DNA of 5,455 nucleotides, taken from Azovibrio restrictus. Lineage in GTDB: Bacteria; Pseudomonadota; Gammaproteobacteria; Burkholderiales; Rhodocyclaceae. Every line of letters starts with the position of its first letter. The stretch's first letter is position 1. The stretch lies in the NCBI GenBank assembly GCA_003252145.1, contig QKDJ01000095.1:1-5455 (forward strand), given 5' to 3'. This document shows, in pieces, positions 1-5,210 of the stretch. The position numbers and the translations under genes are program-made. The notes beneath the pieces are model-generated. The model worked only from the letters and a program-made list of their open reading frames with translations, was not told where the DNA came from and ran no database searches.

Positions 1-973
1 CGCCATGGACAAGATGAAAAGCCACTGGCCTGATGTGCTGGTGATCGACATCGAAATGCCTCGCATGGATGGCCTGTCCTTCCTGCGCAAGATCATGAGC
101 GAACACCCCACCCCTACCATTGTCTGCTCCTCCCTGGCGGAGCAAGGGGCCCAAGCCACCATGGAGGCTCTTTCCGCAGGCGCAGTCACCATCATCACCA
201 AACCCAAGGTGGGCCTGAAAAATTTTCTTGAAGATGCCTCCAATGACATCATCCAGGCCGTGCGTACTGCCGCCCGGGCCAATCTGAAGGCCATGCCCAG
301 AAGTACGGCCGCCCCATCGGGCGGACTGCCCCTGAATCGTCCCAAGCTTTCGGCTGATGTGATGCTTTCCGCTGCAGCGCCGGGAGCCAGCGCCATGGCG
401 CGGACCACGGACCAGATCGTCGCCATCGGCACTTCAACAGGCGGTACTCAGGCCCTCGAAGCAGTACTGACCAAATTACCGGCCACCACCCTGGGTATCG
501 TCATCGTCCAGCACATGCCGGAGAAGTTCACGGCCATGTTTGCCCAGCGGCTCAACAGCATCTGTCAGATGGAAGTTCGTGAAGCCCAGAATGGTGACCG
601 GGTAATCCCCGGTCGTGCCCTGATCGCCCCCGGCGGCAAACACATGATGCTCAAGCGCAATGGGGCCCAGTATGTGGTGGAAGTGGCCGACGGCCCCCTG
701 GTGAACCGTCACAAACCCTCGGTGGATGTGTTGTTCCGCTCGGTGGCCAAATTCGCCGGCGCCAACGCCCTGGGAATCATCATGACCGGCATGGGAGACG
801 ACGGCGCCCGAGGCCTGAAAGAAATGCATGATGCGGGCGCCAAGACCATCGCCCAGGATGAGGCCAGCTGCGTGGTATTCGGTATGCCCAAGGAGGCCAT
901 CAAGCTGGAGGCGGCTGACCAGATCATGTCCCTGGATCAGATTCCCTCCGCCATTGTGAATTACAGCCGCTAA
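1..973 (+). CDS. cheB: CheB chemotaxis response regulator / protein-glutamate methylesterase and glutamine deamidase, 5'-truncated by the window edge
   Basis: CheB removes methyl groups from, and deamidates, glutamyl sites on chemoreceptors once its receiver domain is phosphorylated by CheA; it acts in the cytoplasm at receptor arrays. Counting from the ATG at position 5, which is internal and not the true start, Asp15 in [12 protein letters not shown] aligns with the phosphoacceptor Asp56 of E. coli CheB. About 41 residues, including the acidic metal-binding pocket, therefore lie outside the window. Lys66 in the TKP motif is the conserved receiver lysine. An Ala/Pro-rich linker spans about residues 95–135. 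The methylesterase domain follows, with catalytic Ser144 (GTSTGG), His170 (VQHMP) and Asp266 (GMGDDGA). The spacings of 26 and 122 residues equal those of E. coli Ser164/His190/Asp286. The frame is open to the TAA at 971–973. cheC follows 43 bp downstream on the same strand, which supports a chemotaxis operon entering from the left. The family call is very secure. Confidence 0.97.
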   Translation, partial: AMDKMKSHWPDVLVIDIEMPRMDGLSFLRKIMSEHPTPTIVCSSLAEQGAQATMEALSAGAVTIITKPKVGLKNFLEDASNDIIQAVRTAARANLKAMPRSTAAPSGGLPLNRPKLSADVMLSAAAPGASAMARTTDQIVAIGTSTGGTQALEAVLTKLPATTLGIVIVQHMPEKFTAMFAQRLNSICQMEVREAQNGDRVIPGRALIAPGGKHMMLKRNGAQYVVEVADGPLVNRHKPSVDVLFRSVAKFAGANALGIIMTGMGDDGARGLKEMHDAGAKTIAQDEASCVVFGMPKEAIKLEAADQIMSLDQIPSAIVNYSR

Positions 974-1016
974 TCGGGGGCTGGCTCCATAACGGGACCT
1001 TGGTCATAATAAGCCC

Positions 1017-1634
1017 ATGCACAAGCTCAGTGACCTGCAACGGGATGCCCTGATCGAAGCCTTCAATGTGGGCATCGGTCAGGCTGCCGCCAGCCTTTCC
1101 GCCATTGTCCGGGAAGCCGTCCGGCTGTCCGTGCTCTCGGTTCAATTCGTTGCCTTCCAGGAAGCCTGCCGCCAGTTGAGCGGAGGACAAGAGGAGCGCA
1201 TCTGCGCCGTGAGCCAGAAGTTCACCGGCTCCTTTGATGCAGTGGGCCTGCTCATCTTCCCCGAACGGCAGTCTCTGGAAGTAGTTCGCCTCATGCTCAA
1301 CGAGGCCCTCAGCCTGCAGGAACTGACAGAGCTGGAACAGGACGCCATGAGCGAGATTGGCAATGTGCTGCTCAATGCCTGTACCAGTGCCGTAGCCTCC
1401 CTTTTTTCCAGCCGCCTGACCAGTTCCCTGCCCAACTACACCCTGGGCAACCCTGCCGAAGTTCTGACCCCCCACGCCCAGGAAAACAGCGAAGTGGTGA
1501 TGCTGTTACATATCGACCTGATCCTGGAGGAACGGCAATTGAGCGGCATCATCGCCTTCATGCTCAATGGCATGGCCCTGGACCAGCTCATCGGCCAGGT
1601 CGATGGTTACCTGGCCTCCGTGAACCTAAGCTAA
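1017..1634 (+). CDS. cheC: CheC-family CheY-P phosphatase
   Basis: This 205-residue cytoplasmic protein belongs to the CheC/CheX/FliY phosphatase family, which dephosphorylates CheY-P and so ends the motor signal. The family signature D/S-x3-E-x2-N occurs twice: Asp10/Glu14/Asn17 near the N-terminus (DALIEAFNVGIG) and Asp109/Glu113/Asn116 in the second half (DAMSEIGNVLLN). Two such sites in a pseudo-symmetric protein of about 200 residues is the CheC layout; CheX has one site and FliY carries an extra FliN-like domain, which is absent here. The ATG at 1017 is the only reasonable start, because an in-frame TAA lies at 990–992 with no start codon between. No convincing Shine-Dalgarno sequence precedes it; GGGACC at 994–999 is the nearest purine-containing stretch. 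It lies 43 bp after cheB, which fits joint expression. CheC often partners the deamidase CheD, but no cheD is in this window. The catalytic assignment is inferred from the motifs. Confidence 0.93.
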   Translation: MHKLSDLQRDALIEAFNVGIGQAAASLSAIVREAVRLSVLSVQFVAFQEACRQLSGGQEERICAVSQKFTGSFDAVGLLIFPERQSLEVVRLMLNEALSLQELTELEQDAMSEIGNVLLNACTSAVASLFSSRLTSSLPNYTLGNPAEVLTPHAQENSEVVMLLHIDLILEERQLSGIIAFMLNGMALDQLIGQVDGYLASVNLS

Positions 1635-1642
1635 ATCCGGTT

Positions 1643-2392
1643 TCAGGCCGGGTTATCCACGTCTACAAATTCGCAATCCAGCCCCAGGCTGTCCCGAATG
1701 TGTGCCGCCAGCGCCCGAGGACCAAAACGCTCCGTGGCATGGTGCCCACAGGCCAGATAGGCCATGCCATGCTCCCGGGCCACGTGGGTGGTCTGTTCTG
1801 AAATTTCACCGGACAAATAGGCATCCACGCCCAAACCGGCAGCCGCCTCCATATAGCCTTGGGCACCGCCGGAGCACCAGGCCAGACGTTTGATGGTGCG
1901 CGCACCATCTCCCACCACCGTAGGTACGCGCCCCAGAACCTCCCGGGAGCGCTCCGCCAATTGGCTCAAGGTCAGCCCGGCACCGGGCAACTCCCCCCAC
2001 CAACCAATGTCCTGATCACCAAAACGTCCCTGGGCCTGCCACCCCATGGCCAAAGCCCACTGGGCGTTGTTGCCCAACTGGGGATGGGCGTCCAGAGGCA
2101 GGTGGTAAGCCAGCAGATTGATGTCCTGCTTGATCAGGGTGGCCAGACGCTGGCGTCGATAGCCCACAACCCGAGGGGACTCGCCTTTCCAGAAATAGCC
2201 ATGATGGACAATCACCGCCTGGGCCTGACGGCGTACCGCTTCATCCAGAAGAGCCTGGCAGGCGGTCACGCCCACCACCACCTTGTGGACCTGCTCGCAT
2301 CCTTCCACTTGCAGGCCGTTTGGGGAATAATCACTGAATTTGGCGCTTTCCAGGGTGTTATCCAGGAAACTGACCAGTTCATCACGATTCAT
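1643..2392 (-). CDS. ybgI: Nif3-like dinuclear metal centre protein (YbgI/DUF34 family)
   Basis: This 249-residue protein resembles E. coli YbgI (247 residues) along its whole length. The family forms toroidal hexamers with two metal ions per subunit. A GTP cyclohydrolase I type 2 label is common in databases, but the cellular role is not settled. Expected metal ligands are all present: His63 and His64 (VIVHHGYFWKG), Asp101 (LPLDAHPQLGNNA), His217 and Glu221 (GHHATERFG). Other conserved blocks are SDYSPNGLQVEG near the N-terminus, SGEISEQT around residue 195 and a DNPA C-terminus. The open frame extends upstream to 2752, but those extra codons are antisense to the protease gene. The ATG at 2390–2392 gives the family N-terminus (MNRDELVSFL) and has AGGAG 5 nt upstream. 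The stop codon is 8 bp from the cheC stop, tail-to-tail, and the start is 10 bp from that of the divergent protease gene. Function is therefore conserved-but-uncertain, while the family call is secure. Confidence 0.96.
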   Translation of the reverse strand: MNRDELVSFLDNTLESAKFSDYSPNGLQVEGCEQVHKVVVGVTACQALLDEAVRRQAQAVIVHHGYFWKGESPRVVGYRRQRLATLIKQDINLLAYHLPLDAHPQLGNNAQWALAMGWQAQGRFGDQDIGWWGELPGAGLTLSQLAERSREVLGRVPTVVGDGARTIKRLAWCSGGAQGYMEAAAGLGVDAYLSGEISEQTTHVAREHGMAYLACGHHATERFGPRALAAHIRDSLGLDCEFVDVDNPA

Positions 2393-2395
2393 GAG

Positions 2396-2402
2396 CTCTC
2401 CT
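2396..2402 (-). promoter_or_regulatory. Shine-Dalgarno of nif3, filling the divergent gap
   Basis: Read on the minus strand the bases are AGGAGAG, with the AGGAG core (2398–2402) 5 nt from the nif3 ATG. It fixes the nif3 start at 2392 and excludes the longer open frame. It occupies most of the 10-bp gap between the two divergent start codons. Confidence 0.75.
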
Positions 2403-3557
2403 ATGCGCAGACTCTGGCTGATTTTTGCCCAGACCACCACCGTGGCCCTGGCCCTCTTTTTTGTGGTGGGTACCCTCAAACCCGAATGGGTGGGTCGCCC
2501 GCAGACCACTGTCGTCGCCCTGCACGAAGCCAGCGGCAGCAGCGACATTCCCCTCTCCGGACAAGGTTTCCGGGAAGCGGCCCGCAAGGCCTTGCCTGCC
2601 GTAGTGCACATTTTCACCACCCAGGCCGTGAAAAGCCAGCGCCATCCACTCATGGACGACCCCATTTTTCGCCATTTCTTCGGCGACGGCCTGGACAACA
2701 ATGAACCTAGAGAAGAGTCGGGCCTGGGCTCTGGCGTCATCGTCAGCTCCACGGGCTACATCCTCACCAATTTTCATGTGGTGGAGGCCGCCGACCAGAT
2801 CGAGGTTTCCCTGGCCGATGGCCGCAAGTTGAAAGCCAAGGTGGTAGGGACCGATCCTGAATCCGACCTGGCCGTCCTGCAAATTCAGGCTGACAAGCTG
2901 CCCACCATCACCTTTGGGCAGATGGAAAACGTGGGGGTGGGCGATGTGGTATTGGCCATTGGCAACCCCTTTGGCGTTGGCCAGACCGTGACCATGGGCA
3001 TTGTCTCGGCGCTCGGACGTACCCACCTGGGCATCAATACCTTTGAGAATTTCATCCAGACCGATGCTGCCATCAACCCCGGCAACTCCGGCGGCGCCCT
3101 GGTGGATGTGCAGGGCAATCTGATTGGCATCAATACCGCCATCTATTCCCGTACCGGCGGCTCCCTGGGGATCGGCTTTGCCATTCCCGTCTCCTCCGCC
3201 AAGCAAATCATGGAACAGATCATCCAGAACGGTCGGGTGATCCGAGGCTGGATCGGTGTGGAGGCTCAGGAAATCACGCCGGAACTGGCAGAGTCCTTCG
3301 GTCTGCCAGATACGGAAGGCGCATTGATCGCCGGTGTCGTTAGAGGCAGTCCCGCAGAACAGGCGGGCATCCTGCCGGGCGACGTGCTGCTCTCGGTCAA
3401 TCACAAGAACATCAAGGACCCTCAGGAAATGCTGGATGCCATTGCCTCCCTCAAGCCCGGTGAGCCCGCTGCTTTCCGGGTGCGGCGCGCCCAAGGTGTC
3501 AACGAAACACAAGTCAAGATTGGTCAGCGCCCAACCATGCGACGTAGTGCGGAATAA
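2403..3557 (+). CDS. degS: Membrane-anchored HtrA/DegS-like serine protease with one PDZ domain (S1C family)
   Basis: The 384-residue product is an S1C protease with the DegS/AlgW layout. Arg2-Arg3 precede a hydrophobic anchor at about residues 4–24 with no obvious signal-peptidase site, so the protein is probably held in the inner membrane facing the periplasm. The trypsin-like domain follows, with catalytic His125 (TNFHVV), Asp155 (ESDLAVL) and Ser229 (INPGNSGGA). A single PDZ domain occupies about residues 290–375 (RGWIGVEAQE onward, with SPAEQAGILPGDVLL). Soluble DegP/DegQ usually carry two PDZ domains. In E. coli, DegS senses misfolded outer-membrane proteins and cuts the anti-sigma factor RseA; that role here is inference, and no rpoE/rse genes are in view. 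The start is placed at 2403 because MRRLWLIFAQ gives a normal positive-then-hydrophobic N-terminus. An ATG at 2391 would add four residues and overlap the nif3 start codon. The ATG at 2340 lies well inside nif3. Neither start has a strong Shine-Dalgarno. A strong terminator follows 31 bp after the stop. Confidence 0.93.
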   Translation: MRRLWLIFAQTTTVALALFFVVGTLKPEWVGRPQTTVVALHEASGSSDIPLSGQGFREAARKALPAVVHIFTTQAVKSQRHPLMDDPIFRHFFGDGLDNNEPREESGLGSGVIVSSTGYILTNFHVVEAADQIEVSLADGRKLKAKVVGTDPESDLAVLQIQADKLPTITFGQMENVGVGDVVLAIGNPFGVGQTVTMGIVSALGRTHLGINTFENFIQTDAAINPGNSGGALVDVQGNLIGINTAIYSRTGGSLGIGFAIPVSSAKQIMEQIIQNGRVIRGWIGVEAQEITPELAESFGLPDTEGALIAGVVRGSPAEQAGILPGDVLLSVNHKNIKDPQEMLDAIASLKPGEPAAFRVRRAQGVNETQVKIGQRPTMRRSAE

Positions 3558-3588
3558 GCAGGACGACCTGCGAACCACTTGAGTGACC

Positions 3589-3628
3589 CCCGTTAAAAAG
3601 CCCGGTCCAAGCCGGGCTTTTTAACGGG
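3589..3628. terminator. Bidirectional rho-independent terminator between degS and tatC
   Basis: A perfect 17-bp inverted repeat (arms 3589–3605 and 3612–3628) encloses a 6-nt loop, TCCAAG. The inner part of the stem is GC-rich (GCCCGG/CCGGGC). The flanking AAAAA (3595–3599) and TTTTT (3618–3622) tracts supply a U-run for transcripts from either direction. It lies in the 88-bp gap between the convergent degS stop (3557) and tatC stop (3646), so one element can end both transcripts. Confidence 0.93.
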
Positions 3629-3645
3629 TACTGGAAAGTACTTCA

Positions 3646-4464
3646 TCAATCCTTGGAGGACTGCTCCAGTTTCCGGTGTTGGGCCTCAGCCTCATCCAGA
3701 GCAGCCTCAAGCTCCGAATCGCTCATGATGCCCTCGGCAGGCTTGGGAGTACGGCTGACAAAAATGGCCATGACGATCCCCAGTTCATAGAGCAGGCACA
3801 TGGGCACCGCCAGCATGAACTGGGAAATGATGTCGGGGGGCGTGACGATAGCCGCCAGGATGAAAGCACCCACAATCACGTAAGGCCGGGCTTCCTTGAG
3901 TTTGGCGATATCGACAATCCCTGCCTTGACCAGCAGAATGACCACCACCGGCACTTCAAAGGTGATGCCAAAGGCCATGAAAGTGGTCAGGACAAAGGAA
4001 AGGTATTTGTCGATGTCCGTCATCCAGGCCACCCCTTCCGGGGCCACGGTGGCCATGAAGTGGAACACCGTGGGGAAGACCAGATAGTAGGCAAAGGCCA
4101 TCCCGGAAAAGAAGAGCAGCACACTGGCTACCACCAGGGGCAGGACCAACTGCTTTTCATGGTTATACAAGCCGGGCGCCACGAAGGCCCAGACCTGATA
4201 AAGCACATAGGGCAAGGCAATGAGGAAGGCCACCATCAAGGCTACCTTCATGGGCACCAGGAAAACCCCAACCACATCGGTGGCGATCATCTGCCCACCC
4301 GTGGGCAGGGCCGACAGGAGCGGATTGGCCAGGAAGGCGTACAACTCCTTGGCCCAGGGGAAGAGTGCGATGAAGACCACCAGGATGGCGAGGGTGGCCC
4401 GGATCATCCGGTCCCGCAATTCCACCAGATGGGAGATGAAGTTATCTTCGCTTGCGTTGTTCAT
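3646..4464 (-). CDS. tatC: Sec-independent (twin-arginine) translocase subunit TatC
   Basis: TatC is the polytopic inner-membrane core of the twin-arginine translocase; with TatB it binds RR signal peptides of folded substrates. The 272-residue product has six predicted membrane segments, roughly residues 20–38, 72–95, 110–135, 155–177, 193–208 and 213–232. Functionally important E. coli positions fall at the same numbers: Glu15 and Arg17 in HLVELRDR, Phe94 and Glu103 in FVAPGLYNHEK, Tyr126, Glu170 in ITFEVPVV and Asp211 in TPPDIISQF. After the last helix a charged, Glu/Ala-rich cytoplasmic tail (about 247–272, SELEAALDEAEAQ) may be helical and is somewhat longer than in E. coli TatC (258 residues). 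Its ATG overlaps the tatB TGA in an ATGA (4461–4464), and I see no Shine-Dalgarno of its own, so translation is probably coupled to tatB. It is the last gene of its transcript and ends 17 bp from the bidirectional terminator. Confidence 0.98.
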   Translation of the reverse strand: MNNASEDNFISHLVELRDRMIRATLAILVVFIALFPWAKELYAFLANPLLSALPTGGQMIATDVVGVFLVPMKVALMVAFLIALPYVLYQVWAFVAPGLYNHEKQLVLPLVVASVLLFFSGMAFAYYLVFPTVFHFMATVAPEGVAWMTDIDKYLSFVLTTFMAFGITFEVPVVVILLVKAGIVDIAKLKEARPYVIVGAFILAAIVTPPDIISQFMLAVPMCLLYELGIVMAIFVSRTPKPAEGIMSDSELEAALDEAEAQHRKLEQSSKD

Positions 4465-4922
4465 GCGACGGGTGTGGTTTGGTCAATGCCGCCCCGCTCA
4501 GGCGGAGGGGTGATTCCCATGGAGGGAGCAGGCGCGATGGATTCACTACTCACGGGAGCTGGGGTCAGCTGGGCCTGAGAGACAGGGGCTTCCGTTACGG
4601 ACTCCACCTCGGTACGCACCTCATCCACCAGGGACTGGGCCTCCAGGTTAACGCCGGAGAAGGTACTGCGGGCGGACTCCACTTCCTGACGCACCGAGCT
4701 TTCCAAAGTCCGGGCCGACTCGGCCACCTGGGTCTGGAGCTTGCGCAATTCGTCCAGCTGCATTTCCCGGGAAATATCGGACTTCACGTCATTGACGTAA
4801 CGCTGCATACGCCCGAGCAGATGCCCCACCGTACGAGCCACTTTAGGCAGACGCTCGGGGCCGATGACCACGAGAGCCACCACCCCGATGATCAGGAGTT
4901 CGGAAAAGCCGATATCAAACAT
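4461..4922 (-). CDS. tatB: Sec-independent protein translocase subunit TatB
   Basis: TatB is a single-span inner-membrane protein that partners TatC in the Tat substrate receptor complex. The 153-residue product begins MFDIGFSELL, with the polar Glu8 in the membrane segment (about residues 4–20) and the GPERLP hinge at 21–26, both hallmarks of TatB rather than TatA. A basic amphipathic helix follows (about 26–50), then a long charged helical region to about residue 100. The C-terminal third is low-complexity, rich in Pro/Ala/Ser/Thr, and probably disordered and poorly conserved. The open frame reaches a further nine codons upstream to 4949, but the ATG at 4920–4922 gives the conserved N-terminus exactly. 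GGGG about 6 nt upstream is a modest Shine-Dalgarno. It follows tatA after 61 bp that contain a hairpin, and it overlaps tatC by 4 bp. Confidence 0.97.
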   Translation of the reverse strand: MFDIGFSELLIIGVVALVVIGPERLPKVARTVGHLLGRMQRYVNDVKSDISREMQLDELRKLQTQVAESARTLESSVRQEVESARSTFSGVNLEAQSLVDEVRTEVESVTEAPVSQAQLTPAPVSSESIAPAPSMGITPPPERGGIDQTTPVA

Positions 4923-4949
4923 GAAATACCCCGGAACCGGACGCAACAA

Positions 4950-4970
4950 GGGCGGGCTTGCTGCCCGCCC
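4950..4970 (-). promoter_or_regulatory. GC-rich hairpin in the tatA–tatB intergenic RNA
   Basis: The 61-bp tatA–tatB gap holds a perfect 8-bp inverted repeat, GGGCGGGC (4950–4957) and GCCCGCCC (4963–4970), around a 5-nt loop. On the transcript strand the stem begins 13 bp after the tatA stop codon and is followed by UUGUUGCG, a poor U-run. It could act as a leaky terminator or as a 3' stabiliser of tatA mRNA. The structure is seen directly; the role is inferred. Confidence 0.6.
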
Positions 4971-4983
4971 CGATCAGGTCCAT

Positions 4984-5208
4984 TCAGCTCTTGGTCTTTT
5001 CCTTCACTTCCACGTCGATGGTCTGACCGCTGACTTGCTGGGGCTGCTCAGGCGTCTTGGCAGGCTCATTGGCCTCCTTCATGCCTTCCTTGAAACCTTT
5101 GACGGCACCGCCCAGGTCCTGACCAATGTTGCGCAGCTTCTTGGTACCGAAAACCAGCATGACGATAACCAGAACGATGAGCCAGTGCCAAATGCTGAAA
5201 CTACCCAT
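4984..5208 (-). CDS. tatA: Sec-independent protein translocase subunit TatA
   Basis: TatA is the small pore- or patch-forming Tat subunit that oligomerises at the TatBC complex and allows folded substrates through the inner membrane. The 74-residue product starts [10 protein letters not shown], with a single membrane helix at about residues 5–20. The invariant Phe20-Gly21 hinge follows, then the amphipathic helix ([20 protein letters not shown], 22–41) and a hydrophilic tail ending in a Lys-rich stretch. His8 replaces the Gln8 of E. coli TatA, a substitution I recall as common in other proteobacteria. A TTG two codons upstream (5214) also opens the frame, but it abuts the Shine-Dalgarno, leaving no spacer. 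The ATG at 5206–5208 has AAGGAGA with a 6-nt spacer and gives the family N-terminus. The HIT gene stop lies only 2 bp before this ATG, so the two genes are almost certainly cotranscribed and probably translationally coupled. Confidence 0.98.
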   Translation of the reverse strand: MGSFSIWHWLIVLVIVMLVFGTKKLRNIGQDLGGAVKGFKEGMKEANEPAKTPEQPQQVSGQTIDVEVKEKTKS

Positions 5209-5210
5209 GA

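Noticed and set aside
5..7. ATG at position 5 as the start of cheB
   Set aside because: The phosphoacceptor aspartate would then be at residue 15 and the first third of the receiver domain would be missing; the frame is open to the window edge.
924..1475. 183-codon minus-strand open frame opposite cheC
   Set aside because: cheC has both phosphatase motifs on the plus strand; the opposite frame has no recognisable domain.
1613..1650. Short inverted repeats (GGCCT/AGGCC and CCGG/CCGG) at the cheC/nif3 junction as a terminator
   Set aside because: The stems are only 4–5 bp, one with a long loop, and there is no following T-tract on either strand.
2340..2402. Longer degS starts at 2340 or 2391
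   Set aside because: The start at 2340 would put 21 extra residues before the membrane anchor and lies deep in nif3. The start at 2391 is kept as an alternative, but 2403 gives the cleaner N-terminus.
1859..2704. 281-codon plus-strand open frame
   Set aside because: It lies antisense to nif3 and then out of frame with degS; there is no recognisable domain and it is explained by GC-rich shadow coding.
2393..2752. Upstream extension of the nif3 frame by 120 codons on the minus strand
   Set aside because: It is antisense to the degS coding region, has no resemblance to the Nif3 N-terminus, and the ATG at 2392 has a good Shine-Dalgarno and the exact family start.
2382..3578. 398-codon minus-strand open frame
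   Set aside because: It covers degS on the opposite strand, is rich in Gly/His/Asp in the way expected from reading GC-rich codons backwards, and shows no family motif.
3676..4578. 300-codon plus-strand open frame opposite tatC and tatB
   Set aside because: The composition (His/Gly/Gln/Asp) is that of an antisense shadow of a membrane protein. tatC is unambiguous on the other strand, and the frame would run across its end.
4923..4949. Nine-codon N-terminal extension of tatB
   Set aside because: MFDIGFSE is the conserved TatB N-terminus; the extra codons fall in the intergenic hairpin region.
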